Shown: positions 1 through 8,518 of the stretch, piece after piece
How positions within the stretch are numbered: the first letter of the stretch is position 1
How the letters are laid out: every line of letters begins with the position of its first letter
From: Gammaproteobacteria bacterium
Lineage (GTDB): Bacteria > Pseudomonadota > Gammaproteobacteria > Steroidobacterales > Steroidobacteraceae
Direction of reading: 5' to 3'
Length of the DNA stretch: 14,477 nt
NCBI GenBank assembly: GCA_003165495.1
Contig: PMMB01000099.1
Location: forward strand, 959-15,435
The notes under the pieces: model-generated
The model's database searches: none
Told to the model about the DNA's origin: nothing
What the model saw: only the letters and a program-made list of their open reading frames with translations
Translations under genes and position numbers: made by a program

Positions 1-1020
1 GTGGCGCCGCTGCCGCAGTTTGCGGCGGACACCGCACTCGTCCTTCGCATGTATCGAGCCATGACGCTGGTCCGTGTTTTCGATGCGAAGGCGGTGAATC
101 TGCAGCGCACAGGACAACTCGGTACCTACCCCTCGTCCCTCGGCCACGAAGCGGCGCATGTCGGTGTCGGCGCCGCGATGCGCCCTGAAGACGTGCTGGC
201 GCCCGTGTATCGCGAATTTGGCACGCAGCTTTGGCGCGGCGTGACCATGACGGAGATACTCACGTACTGGGGCGGCGACGAGCGTGGCAGTGATTTTGCC
301 GTGCCGCGACAGGACTTCGCGTGGTGCGTCCCCATCGCCACCCAGACCTTGCATGCAGCCGGCGCAGCCATGGCCTTCAAAGTACTCAAGCAGCCGCGTT
401 GCGCCCTCGCCTACATCGGCGACGGCGGGACATCCGAGGGCGCGTTCTACGAGGCGCTCAATCTAGCTGGGGCGCGCGATTTGCCCGTGGTATTCGTCAT
501 CATCAACAACGGCTGGGCCATTTCCGTGCCTGTCGCGGCGCAAACGGCCGCGCAAACCTTGGCGCAGAAGGCGGTGGCCGCGGGTATTCCGGGCGTGCAG
601 GTCGACGGCAACGATGTGTTCGCCGTCCGGGAGGTGGTCGGGGAGGCGCTCGAGGCCGCGCGACGCGGCGCGGGCCCGAGTTTGATCGAGGCACTGACGT
701 ACCGACTGAGCGATCACACGACCGCGGATGACGCCAGCCGCTATCGGTCAGGTCAAGAAGTCAAAGATGCGTGGGCCCTGGAACCCCTGATTCGGATTCG
801 GGATTTTCTGATCAATGCCGGCCTATGGGATGGCGCCAAGGAACAGGCGTTGCTGGACGAGTGCACGTTGAAGGTCGACGCGGCAGTGACCGAATACTTG
901 GGGAAGGCGAAGCCGTCTTCCGATGCGATGTTCGAACATCTGTTCGCCGCCTTACCGGCGCGCCTGCACGAGCAGCGCCTCATTGCCCGCAAATACGCCT
1001 CGAAACCCAGCGGTCATTGA
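1..1020 (+). CDS. pdhA: Pyruvate (2-oxoacid) dehydrogenase E1 component, alpha subunit, 5' partial
   Basis: Alpha chain of the thiamine-diphosphate (ThDP) dependent E1 enzyme, which decarboxylates a 2-oxoacid and hands the acyl group to the lipoyl arm of E2 in the cytoplasm. The ThDP/Mg motif is clear: GDG at residues 140-142 followed by Asn169-Asn170 (GDGGTSEG...INN). The C-terminal stretch DDASRYRSGQE followed by LIRIRDFL and GLWD resembles the Gram-positive/mitochondrial PDH alpha chains more than the branched-chain enzyme, but a branched-chain or acetoin substrate cannot be excluded. The reading frame is open to the first base (GTG). Relatives usually carry some 30-45 more N-terminal residues before the Y/F-R-x-M segment seen here, so the true start is probably upstream of the window. 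The stop is one base before the likely E1 beta start. Family certain; substrate moderately sure. Confidence 0.9.
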   Translation: MAPLPQFAADTALVLRMYRAMTLVRVFDAKAVNLQRTGQLGTYPSSLGHEAAHVGVGAAMRPEDVLAPVYREFGTQLWRGVTMTEILTYWGGDERGSDFAVPRQDFAWCVPIATQTLHAAGAAMAFKVLKQPRCALAYIGDGGTSEGAFYEALNLAGARDLPVVFVIINNGWAISVPVAAQTAAQTLAQKAVAAGIPGVQVDGNDVFAVREVVGEALEAARRGAGPSLIEALTYRLSDHTTADDASRYRSGQEVKDAWALEPLIRIRDFLINAGLWDGAKEQALLDECTLKVDAAVTEYLGKAKPSSDAMFEHLFAALPARLHEQRLIARKYASKPSGH

Positions 1021-1021
1021 A

Positions 1022-1999
1022 TTGGCGAAAATAACCATGGTTGAAGCCATCGCGATGGCGCATGGCTGGGAAATGCAGCATGACGCCAACGTGGTCGTGA
1101 TCGGACAGGATGTGGGCGCCAACGGCGGCGTGTTCCGCGCAACCGCCGGGCTGCAGGAGCGCTTCGGCAAGGACCGGGTGCAAGATACGCCGCTGGCGGA
1201 AGCGACCATCGCCGGCATGTCGGTGGGGATGGCGACGCATGGGCTGAAGCCCGTCGCGGAAATTCAGTTCATGGGATTCCTGTATCCGGCGCTGGATCAG
1301 ATCGTGAACCATATGTCGCGGATGCGTAACCGCACTCGCGGCCGCTTAAGTTGTCCCGTAGTCATTCGAACGCCGCACGGCGGCGGCATTCACGCCCCCG
1401 AACATCATTCGGAAAGCACTGAAACCATGCTGTGTCACATTCCGGGAATTCGCGTCGTGTGCCCGTCCTCGCCGGTGCGCGCCTACGGTCTGCTGCTCGC
1501 GGCCATCCGCGATCCGGACCCCGTGATGTTTTTGGAGCCGGTACGCCTGTATCGCGCGATGCGTCAGGAAGTGAACGACGACGGTCAGGCTCTGCCGCTG
1601 GACGTGTGCTTCATTCTTCGCGAAGGCTGCGACGTGACCATCGTCACTTGGGGTGCGATGACGATGGAGACGCTGCGCGCCGTCACCGAACTCGACAAGC
1701 GCGGGATCAGCGCCGAGGTCATCGATCTTGCGACCTTGAGTCCGATCGATATCGAGACGATTCTCGCGTCGGTGGCCAAAACCGGCCGGCTCGTGATCGT
1801 GCACGAGGCCGCCCGCAATGTCGGTGTAGGAGCCGAGATTGCGGCGCTGGTCGCGGAGCACGGCCTCTACGATTTACTGGCGCCGGTTCAGCGCGTCGCC
1901 GGTTTCGACACTATTATGCCGCTGTTCAAACTCGAGCACGATTATATTCCGAGCGTGCAACGAATCATCGACGCGGTAGAACATACATTCGCCGGTTAG
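1022..1999 (+). CDS. pdhB: Pyruvate (2-oxoacid) dehydrogenase E1 component, beta subunit
   Basis: Beta chain that forms the alpha2beta2 E1 with the preceding gene. I choose the TTG at 1022 because it gives the family-typical N-terminus MAKITMVEAI and a 325-residue protein, the usual length. The ATG at 1037 is the alternative; the frame is open further back into the alpha gene but that part is unlike the family. Visible motifs: IGQDVG at about residues 27-32 (most relatives have GEDVG), GGVFRAT, and DTPLAE with Glu60 at the place of the Glu that activates the ThDP aminopyrimidine. The GGGIHAPEHHSES segment holds His128/His129 in the E1 active-site loop. The C-terminal transketolase-like domain (VTWGAMTMETL onward) is complete. 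No strong ribosome binding site precedes either start, so translation is probably coupled to E1 alpha, whose stop lies one base away. Confidence 0.9.
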   Translation: MAKITMVEAIAMAHGWEMQHDANVVVIGQDVGANGGVFRATAGLQERFGKDRVQDTPLAEATIAGMSVGMATHGLKPVAEIQFMGFLYPALDQIVNHMSRMRNRTRGRLSCPVVIRTPHGGGIHAPEHHSESTETMLCHIPGIRVVCPSSPVRAYGLLLAAIRDPDPVMFLEPVRLYRAMRQEVNDDGQALPLDVCFILREGCDVTIVTWGAMTMETLRAVTELDKRGISAEVIDLATLSPIDIETILASVAKTGRLVIVHEAARNVGVGAEIAALVAEHGLYDLLAPVQRVAGFDTIMPLFKLEHDYIPSVQRIIDAVEHTFAG

Positions 2000-2002
2000 A
2001 GG
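1999..2002 (+). promoter_or_regulatory. Ribosome binding site of the E2 gene
   Basis: GAGG seven bases before the ATG at 2010. It overlaps the last base of the E1 beta stop codon (TAG, 1997-1999), which suggests that E1 beta and E2 translation are linked. Confidence 0.6.
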
Positions 2003-2009
2003 CTGTTTC

Positions 2010-3182
2010 ATGAGTACATTCAGGCTTCCGGATTTGGGCGAAGGCTTGGCCGAGGCCGAGATCGTCGAGTGGCACGTCAAGGTGGGCGATCACGTGCGGG
2101 TCGATCAACCCATGGTCTCGGTGGAAACGGCCAAAGCGGTTGTCGAAGTGCCGGCGCCCTTCAGCGGCGTGGTGACTGCCCTGCGTGGCGCGCCCGGCGA
2201 CATCGTTCCCACCGGCGCGCCTCTCATCGAGTTCGATTCCGGAACCGTCGTCGGCAGCATGCCCGCGACGAGCGAGGAGGAATTTGTGGAATCGGTGACG
2301 GTCGGGGGCACGCGCAGCCATGGCAACAACGGCCGCGGCCGCGCTGTGCCCGCCGCTCGAGCGCTTGCAAAAGGCTTGGGTGTGGATCTCGCGACGGTCC
2401 AAGGCGGCGGCCGTGCCGGTTTGATCACGCTCGACGATGTCCTGCAGCACGCCAATATACCGGCCGCCGCGAACGGCGCACCGGCCACGAACGGCATCTC
2501 CATCTCACCCGCCGCGCGCGCGATTGCCGCCGCCGGTCCTGCGGACGGTACTGTCGAACCATTACGCGGCGTGCGGCGCGCCATGGCGCAAAGTATGTCG
2601 CAGTCGCGGGATCAAGTGGCCGGCGCCACGGTGTGCGACGACGCGGACATTCATCACTGGACGCAGCGGGGAGACTATATGTTGCGGCTCATGCGCGCGA
2701 TGACTTGTGCCTGGCGCGCGGAACCCGCTTTGAACGCCTGGTACGATTCGGTTACGCAATCGCGATTTCTGGTCGCGCACATCGACCTCGCGATTGCGGT
2801 CGATACGCCCGGCGGACTCATCGTTCCGGTGGTGCGCAACATCGAGGACAAATCGCCGGACGAACTGCGGGCGGCCATCGCCCTGCAAAAAGAAGCGGCG
2901 CACCGGCGCAGCACTCCCGCCGAGGACCTGCGCGACTTCACGCTGATGTTGTCGAACTTCGGAACTCTTGCCGGCCGCTATGGAATTCCTCTGGTGGTGC
3001 CTCCCGCGGTCGCCATTCTAGGCGCAGGCAAAGTGCGCGAGGATGCCGTCGTCGTCGCAGGGGTGGTACAGGCCCATCGGCGCATGCCCCTTTCTTTGAG
3101 CTTCGATCACCGTTGCATCACGGGCGGCGAAGCGTGCCGCTTCTTAGCCGCAGTCATAGCCGATCTTGAAAAGGCGGACTAG
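2010..3182 (+). CDS. pdhC: 2-oxoacid dehydrogenase E2, dihydrolipoamide acyltransferase
   Basis: Core subunit of the complex: it takes the acyl group from E1 on a lipoyl arm and transfers it to CoA. Order of domains in 390 residues: one lipoyl domain (1 to about 80) with the lipoyl-lysine Lys42 in ETAKAVVEV; a linker; the peripheral-subunit-binding domain at about 109-148 (VPAARALAKGLGVDL ... GLITLDDVL); an Ala/Pro/Asn-rich linker; and the catalytic acyltransferase domain from about 180 to the end. The catalytic motif is DHRCITGG with His367. The Asp normally four residues after the His (DHRxxDG) is Thr371 here. The rest of the fold markers are present (FTLMLSNFG, PPAVAILGAG). No E3 gene follows; instead glutamate dehydrogenase starts 14 bases on. 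E2 family certain; acetyl versus branched-chain acyl preference not decidable from sequence alone. Confidence 0.9.
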   Translation: MSTFRLPDLGEGLAEAEIVEWHVKVGDHVRVDQPMVSVETAKAVVEVPAPFSGVVTALRGAPGDIVPTGAPLIEFDSGTVVGSMPATSEEEFVESVTVGGTRSHGNNGRGRAVPAARALAKGLGVDLATVQGGGRAGLITLDDVLQHANIPAAANGAPATNGISISPAARAIAAAGPADGTVEPLRGVRRAMAQSMSQSRDQVAGATVCDDADIHHWTQRGDYMLRLMRAMTCAWRAEPALNAWYDSVTQSRFLVAHIDLAIAVDTPGGLIVPVVRNIEDKSPDELRAAIALQKEAAHRRSTPAEDLRDFTLMLSNFGTLAGRYGIPLVVPPAVAILGAGKVREDAVVVAGVVQAHRRMPLSLSFDHRCITGGEACRFLAAVIADLEKAD

Positions 3183-3185
3183 CGC

Positions 3186-3190
3186 AAGGA
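3186..3190 (+). promoter_or_regulatory. Ribosome binding site of the NAD-glutamate dehydrogenase gene
   Basis: AAGGA six bases before the ATG at 3197. It supports that start and lies in the 14-base gap after the E2 stop, too short for a separate promoter. Confidence 0.6.
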
Positions 3191-3196
3191 TCAACC

Positions 3197-6100
3197 ATGT
3201 ACCAGGCTTCCTCGGAACAACATCGCAAGATCGTGTCCGCCGTCGTGCAGTCCGCGATCAGGCCGCCCAAATCGCTGCGCAACTTGGATTGGCCGCGCTT
3301 TCTCAAAGCTTACTACGCCAACGTCGATGCCGAAGACCTCGCCGCGCGTGAACCGGCAGAGCTTGCCGGCACGGCACTATCGCATTTGATGTTCGCGCGC
3401 CGGCGGCGACGATCCGCCCTGGTGAGGGTATTCAACCCAACCCTGCGCGAGCATGGATTCACCTCGCCGCACACCGTCATCGAGATGGTGAACGACGACA
3501 TGCCCTTCCTCGTGGATTCAATCGGCCTTGCGCTGACCCAGCGCGCGCTCACCCTGCATTTATTGACGCATCCCGTCTTTGCGGTGGCGCGCGACAGCTC
3601 CGGGACATTGCTCTCACTGCGGGAGCGCGGCGAATTATCCAAGGACAAGCGGCAGCCCGCCGTCAAGAAACTGCGGTTGGAATCGTTTCAGCACATCGAA
3701 GTGGATCGCATCGTCGATCCCGCCGCATTGCATTCTCTCGCGGCGCAGATTGAGCGCAGCATGCGCGATGTACGGGTCGCTTGCGCCGATTGGGGCAAGA
3801 TGCGCAGCGCCACTCGGCAGGTGGCGCAAGAATTGAGTTCCTTGAGCGGGCGGATCGATGCGAGTGATTTGAGCGAAGCTCTTGCGCTCCTCGCCTGGAT
3901 GGAAAATCGCCACTTCACTTTCTTGGGATATCGTGAATATCGTTTACAGGGACGCAAAGGGCAGGAAGCCTTGCGGCCGGTCGAAGCCACGGGCTTGGGG
4001 ATTCTGCGCCGCGGCCACAGACACCCGAAAAGCATCAACCGTTCCAAAGCGAGCGACATCCGCCGGCAGAGCCGCTCCCGCGACATCGTCCTCGTCACCA
4101 AAGCGAACTTGGTGTCGACCGTTCACAGGTCCGGACACGTCGACTACGTCGGCATCAAACATTTCGACCCCAAGGGCCGCCTGATCGGCGAGAAGCGATT
4201 CTTGGGTTTGTGGACCTCATCGGCCTACAGCAGCAACCCACTTGAAATCCCGGTGCTGCGCCACAAAGTCGCGCAAGTAGTGGAACACTTCGCGCTGGCG
4301 CCCGACAGTCATGACGGCAAGGCGCTGCAACACATCCTCGAATCCTTTCCGCGCGACGAATTATTCCAGGCGAGTGTCGCCGAATTGAATCGCATCGTTA
4401 TCGGCGTATTTGGCTTACAGGAGCGCCCGCGAGTCCGCGTGCTGCTCCGGCGCGATGCGTTTCGCCGATTCTATTCCTGCCTGGTGTTCGTACCACGCGA
4501 AAAATACAACACACAGGTCCGGCAGCGCATCGAAAAAGTCATTCGCGAGGCGTTTTCGGCGTTCAGCATGGAATCGCAGGTGCAGATCGCGGAGTCGAAC
4601 CTTGCACGCATTCACATCGTCGCACGGACGAGCCCAAGCGATGAAACCCGTGTCGACACGGACGCCTTGGAACGGCGTGTCGCCGCGGCCGTGCGATCGT
4701 GGCTGGACGGCTTCAAGACGGCGTTACTGTCGCGCCTCGATGAAGCGTACGCGCTACAGCTATTCGAGAAGTATTCGCAGGCGTTCGCCGCGGCCTATAC
4801 GGAGGATTTTCAGGGCGATGCCGCAGCCCTGGACGTATCGTTCCTCGAGGCCGTCGAGAAGGAGCCGGCGCGCCTGCAACTGGATATTTACAGACGCGAG
4901 CCGCGGCGCAAGGACAAGTTCTTCCTGAAGATCTTCCGCAATCAGGATGCCATTCCGATTTCAGACCTCTTGCCCATGCTGGAGAACATGGGACTCAAAG
5001 TGATTGCCGAGCGGCCCTACGAATTGCAGTTCCCGGGCGGCCGGCGCGCCTGGGTTCAAGACCTGGAACTCGTGATGCAGGCATCCACGGTGACTCAATT
5101 CGAGGCGTTGGAGCGCGAATTCAAGAGTGCTTTCGCCGCCGTTTGGACCGGCCGCATGGATAGCGACAGCTTCAATCAGTTGACTCTGTCCGCCGGCATC
5201 CCGTGGCGCATCGTGATCGTCATGCGCGCCTATTGCCGATACTTGCTGCAGACCGGACTGCCGTTCAGTCAGGGTTACATCGCTCAGGTTTTGGTGAACA
5301 ATGCGGCGATCGCTCGGACGTTGGCCGATTTATTCGTGGCCCGCTTCAACCCGGAAAGTCCGGCGGCGGCGCGACACGGCGCGCTTGCGCAGCTCGATCG
5401 GCGCATCCGTGCCGCGCTCGAGGAGGTGACGCGCTCCGATGAGGATCGAATTCTGCGCGCCCTGTGGAATGCGTTGTCGGCGACCGTGCGTACCAATGCC
5501 TATCAAACTGGCCGCGACGGTCAGCTCAAGGAATACCTTTCCTTCAAAATCGAAAGCCAACAACTGCGTGAGCTGCCTTTACCCAAGCCGCTGTTCGAGA
5601 TCTTCGTGTTCTCGCCGCGCATGGAAGGTGTGCACTTGCGCATGGGATATGTCGCGCGCGGCGGCATTCGCTGGTCCGATCGGCGCGAGGATTTCCGCAC
5701 GGAAGTGCTTGGGCTCATGAAGGCGCAACACGTGAAGAACACGGTGATCGTTCCCGTGGGAGCCAAGGGCGGATTCGTCGTCAAGCGCATGCCGGCCGAG
5801 CGCGAAGCACAACAGGCCGAAGTGATCGCGTGCTATCAAACGCTCATCAGGGGTCTTTTGGATATTACCGACAACATCGTCGACGAGAAAATCATCGCTC
5901 CCGCCATGGTGATTCGCCACGACAAGGACGACGCCTACCTGGTGGTCGCCGCGGACAAGGGTACTGCGACTTTTTCCGACATCGCCAACGCCATTTCCGG
6001 GGAGTACGGCTTCTGGCTCGGTGACGCATTCGCTTCCGGCGGTTCGGCCGGCTACGACCACAAGAAGATGGCGATCACCGCACGCGGCGCATGGGAGTGC

Positions 6101-8038
6101 GTGAAGCGTCACTTCCGCGAAATGGGCGTCGACATCCAGAGTCAGAACTTCACAAGTATAGGCATCGGCGACATGGCGGGCGATGTATTCGGCAACGGGA
6201 TGCTGCAATCGCCGCACATTCGGCTGGTCGCGGCCTTCAATCACCTGCATATCTTCATCGATCCGCAACCCGATCCCGTGCGCTCGTTCAGGGAGCGCGA
6301 ACGGCTGTTCAAAATGCCGCGTTCCAGTTGGGACGATTATTCACGAGGCGCGATTTCCAAAGGCGGCGGAGTATTTTCGCGAGCTGCCAAGAACCTGACC
6401 CTGTCGCACGAAGCACAAGTGCTGCTCGATCTTTCGGCACAAGTCACGCCGAACGATGTAATCAAAGCCATTTTGAAGGCGCACGTCGATCTATTTTGGA
6501 ACGGCGGCATCGGCACCTATGTCAAGGCCACCTTCGAAAGTCATAGCGACGTCGGGGATCGCAGCAATGACGCGGTGCGAATCGACGCCCGCGAATTGAA
6601 CTGCAAAGTCATCGGCGAGGGCGGCAACTTGGGCGTGTCGCAGCTCGGGCGCATCGAGTTCGCGCGGCGCGGCGGCAGACTCAATACCGACTTCATCGAC
6701 AACTCCGCCGGCGTGAACTGCTCGGACGTCGAAGTCAATTTGAAGATTCTATTGAACGGCGCAGTGCATGCCAAGGAGATCACGCGCGCCGGACGCGACC
6801 GGCTGCTGGTACAGATGACGGGCGAAGTGGCGGGGCTGGTACTGCGCAACAATTACCTCCAGGGTCAAGCGATCTCCACCAGCGAGTTTCAATCGAAAGA
6901 GCGCTTGAGCGAGCACGCCTACGTGATCCGCGCGCTGGAGCGTTCGGGAGATTTGAACCGCGCATTGGAATTCCTGCCGACCGAGGAGGAAATCGCCGAG
7001 CGCCGCAAGGCCGGCGAGGGACTGACGCGCCCGGAACTGGCCATCACCTTGAGCTACGGCAAGATTTGGCTGTACCGGGCGCTCATCCATTCCGACGTTC
7101 CCGAAGATCCCTACCTGTCGACCGAACTGGCTCGTTACTTTCCGGCGCCGGTGCAGAAGCGTTTCGCGGTGCGATTGAAACGGCATCGCTTGCGGCGCGA
7201 GATCATCGCGACGGCGATCACCAATAGTTTGATCAATCGCATGGAACCGGTTTTCCCGGTGCGCGCGCAGGATGACACCGGAGCCGATCCGGCCGCCATT
7301 GCGCGCGCCTACAGCATCGCGCGCGAGGTGTTCGCCGCCCGCTATATCTGGACGCAAATAGAAGCTCTCGATAACCGCATCCCAGCGGCGGTGCAGTACA
7401 CGGCGATGTCTCAAACCACGCGCCTGCTGCGGCATATGACCTACTGGTTGCTCGAGAATCGGCGCGAGGATCTCGACATCGAGCGCGGAGTGCTGCGTTA
7501 TGCCAGCAAGGTGTGGGAATTGTTCCACCAGCTGACGGGCGTTCTGGGCATCACGGAGTTGGCGCGACTCCACGCGCGGCATTCGCGGCTCGTCGAGCAG
7601 CACGTACCCGAAGATCTTGCCGCTCGAATCGCCTCGCTGGATGCGTTGCACTGCGCACTGGACTTAGTCGAAGTCGCCATGGCCGCGCGCGTGGGAATAG
7701 GCTATGCGGCCAAGGCGTACTTCGACCTCGGCGACCGCATTGGCTTGACATGGATCAAGGAGCAAATCGAAACTCTGGCCGCGGACGGTCACTGGCAGGC
7801 AGTGGCGCGCGGTACCTTGCGCGACAATTTGTACGAGCTGCAACGCAAAATCACCGGAGCGGTGCTGACATGCAAGGGTCGAGACGCCGGCGCGCGCGTC
7901 GACCGATGGATTGCGCGTCACGCGACTCCGGTCGATTCGTTAAAGCGGGTCGTCGTCGATCTGCGCACCGGTACGCCGCCGGATTTCGCGACTCTGTCCG
8001 TCGCCCTACAAGCGGTCAGGCGCCTCGCGCAGGATTGA
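3197..8038 (+). CDS. gdhB: Large NAD-dependent glutamate dehydrogenase (GDH-180 class)
   Basis: Catabolic enzyme that oxidatively deaminates L-glutamate to 2-oxoglutarate and ammonia with NAD+. At 1613 residues it has the usual length of the proteobacterial 180-kDa class. A long N-terminal half (about 1-720), in this class made of ACT-like and helical regulatory regions, precedes the catalytic part. That part starts around YVARGGIRWSDRREDFRTE (818 onward) and has the substrate-binding/catalytic Lys857 in PVGAKGGFVVK. The nucleotide-binding region carries GIGDMAGDVFGNG at 989-1001, followed by FNHLHIFIDPQPD. Further conserved blocks (EGGNLGVSQ, NSAGVNCSDVEVN, LTRPELAI) run on to the C-terminal helical region. 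No frameshift or internal stop is seen. It sits in the co-directional block between the 2-oxoacid dehydrogenase genes and a thioesterase gene. Its product feeds the TCA cycle, so co-expression with the dehydrogenase complex makes metabolic sense (inference). Confidence 0.96.
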   Translation: MYQASSEQHRKIVSAVVQSAIRPPKSLRNLDWPRFLKAYYANVDAEDLAAREPAELAGTALSHLMFARRRRRSALVRVFNPTLREHGFTSPHTVIEMVNDDMPFLVDSIGLALTQRALTLHLLTHPVFAVARDSSGTLLSLRERGELSKDKRQPAVKKLRLESFQHIEVDRIVDPAALHSLAAQIERSMRDVRVACADWGKMRSATRQVAQELSSLSGRIDASDLSEALALLAWMENRHFTFLGYREYRLQGRKGQEALRPVEATGLGILRRGHRHPKSINRSKASDIRRQSRSRDIVLVTKANLVSTVHRSGHVDYVGIKHFDPKGRLIGEKRFLGLWTSSAYSSNPLEIPVLRHKVAQVVEHFALAPDSHDGKALQHILESFPRDELFQASVAELNRIVIGVFGLQERPRVRVLLRRDAFRRFYSCLVFVPREKYNTQVRQRIEKVIREAFSAFSMESQVQIAESNLARIHIVARTSPSDETRVDTDALERRVAAAVRSWLDGFKTALLSRLDEAYALQLFEKYSQAFAAAYTEDFQGDAAALDVSFLEAVEKEPARLQLDIYRREPRRKDKFFLKIFRNQDAIPISDLLPMLENMGLKVIAERPYELQFPGGRRAWVQDLELVMQASTVTQFEALEREFKSAFAAVWTGRMDSDSFNQLTLSAGIPWRIVIVMRAYCRYLLQTGLPFSQGYIAQVLVNNAAIARTLADLFVARFNPESPAAARHGALAQLDRRIRAALEEVTRSDEDRILRALWNALSATVRTNAYQTGRDGQLKEYLSFKIESQQLRELPLPKPLFEIFVFSPRMEGVHLRMGYVARGGIRWSDRREDFRTEVLGLMKAQHVKNTVIVPVGAKGGFVVKRMPAEREAQQAEVIACYQTLIRGLLDITDNIVDEKIIAPAMVIRHDKDDAYLVVAADKGTATFSDIANAISGEYGFWLGDAFASGGSAGYDHKKMAITARGAWECVKRHFREMGVDIQSQNFTSIGIGDMAGDVFGNGMLQSPHIRLVAAFNHLHIFIDPQPDPVRSFRERERLFKMPRSSWDDYSRGAISKGGGVFSRAAKNLTLSHEAQVLLDLSAQVTPNDVIKAILKAHVDLFWNGGIGTYVKATFESHSDVGDRSNDAVRIDARELNCKVIGEGGNLGVSQLGRIEFARRGGRLNTDFIDNSAGVNCSDVEVNLKILLNGAVHAKEITRAGRDRLLVQMTGEVAGLVLRNNYLQGQAISTSEFQSKERLSEHAYVIRALERSGDLNRALEFLPTEEEIAERRKAGEGLTRPELAITLSYGKIWLYRALIHSDVPEDPYLSTELARYFPAPVQKRFAVRLKRHRLRREIIATAITNSLINRMEPVFPVRAQDDTGADPAAIARAYSIAREVFAARYIWTQIEALDNRIPAAVQYTAMSQTTRLLRHMTYWLLENRREDLDIERGVLRYASKVWELFHQLTGVLGITELARLHARHSRLVEQHVPEDLAARIASLDALHCALDLVEVAMAARVGIGYAAKAYFDLGDRIGLTWIKEQIETLAADGHWQAVARGTLRDNLYELQRKITGAVLTCKGRDAGARVDRWIARHATPVDSLKRVVVDLRTGTPPDFATLSVALQAVRRLAQD
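8031..8034 (+). promoter_or_regulatory. Ribosome binding site of the YiiD-type thioesterase gene
   Basis: AGGA inside the last codons of the glutamate dehydrogenase gene, eight bases before the GTG at 8043. It decides in favour of the GTG start. Confidence 0.5.
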
Positions 8039-8042
8039 TCGA

Positions 8043-8507
8043 GTGACGCTGCAAGCCACGAATTTCGGCCGCGATTACTTGCAAAATCGCATCTTGGGAG
8101 AATTCACGCTCGCGCGGCATATCGGCATCGTGGTCGAGTCGGCCGACGATGCCGCGGTCGTCTTGCGCGCTCCGCTCGCACCGAATGCCAATTTCAAGGG
8201 CACCGCATTCGGCGGCAGTTTGTATTCGCTGGCGGTGCTGACCGGTTGGGCCTGGGTCACCCGCTATCTCGCGGCGCGAGGTCTGTCCGCCGATGCGGTG
8301 ATCCAAGAATCGAGCACGCGCTTCCTGGTGCCGGTCGAAGGTGAGTTACGAGCCAGCGCCCCGGCACCTTCGAACGTACAGATCGACAAATTCTGCAAAA
8401 TGCTGCAGCGTGCCGGTCGCGGGCGAATTCGCGTGCGCGTGGAAATACATTACAACCAGACCCTGGCAGCACTTTTTGAGGGTGTGTATGCCGCGGCCAT
8501 ACGTTAA
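8043..8507 (+). CDS. Stand-alone YiiD C-terminal-type hotdog thioesterase
   Basis: A 154-residue protein matching the thioesterase half of E. coli YiiD (there fused behind an acetyltransferase domain); here only the hotdog domain is encoded. The family marks are PNANFKGTAFGGSLYSLAVL at about residues 47-66, the conserved N-x-N plus GTAFGGS loop that precedes the long hotdog helix, and later strands such as SSTRFLVPVEGE and RVEIHYNQTLAALFEGVY. The likely activity is hydrolysis of an acyl-CoA or similar thioester in the cytoplasm; the substrate is unknown. The GTG start lies four bases after the glutamate dehydrogenase stop, so the two are probably translated from one mRNA. Sitting in the same run as an acyl-CoA-forming E2, a CoA-recycling role is imaginable, but that is only inference. 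Confidence 0.8.
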   Translation: MTLQATNFGRDYLQNRILGEFTLARHIGIVVESADDAAVVLRAPLAPNANFKGTAFGGSLYSLAVLTGWAWVTRYLAARGLSADAVIQESSTRFLVPVEGELRASAPAPSNVQIDKFCKMLQRAGRGRIRVRVEIHYNQTLAALFEGVYAAAIR

Positions 8508-8508
8508 T

Positions 8509-8514
8509 AGGAGG
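8509..8514 (+). promoter_or_regulatory. Strong Shine-Dalgarno of gpmA
   Basis: A full AGGAGG consensus four bases ahead of the GTG at 8519, in the 11-base gap after the thioesterase stop. It is the strongest ribosome binding site in the + strand block and fits a highly translated glycolytic gene with a weak start codon. Confidence 0.65.
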
Positions 8515-8518
8515 AGCC

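Noticed and set aside
923..1021. Upstream extension of the E1 beta frame back to 923
   Set aside because: The extra 33 residues read Cys/Pro/Arg-rich, unlike any E1 beta N-terminus, and overlap the conserved tail of E1 alpha.
2069..3169. 366-codon + strand frame overlapping the E2 gene
   Set aside because: Arg/Gly/Ala-rich shadow of the E2 frame, which itself has lipoyl, subunit-binding and catalytic domains.
5579..6268. 229-codon open frame on the minus strand inside the catalytic part of the glutamate dehydrogenase gene
   Set aside because: It lies exactly under the most conserved catalytic residues and reads His/Arg/Asp-rich without hydrophobic core pattern; a shadow frame.
6749..7651. 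300-codon open frame on the minus strand inside the glutamate dehydrogenase gene
   Set aside because: The + strand frame has uninterrupted family motifs across it; long antisense frames are expected in GC-rich coding DNA and the translation shows no recognisable domain.
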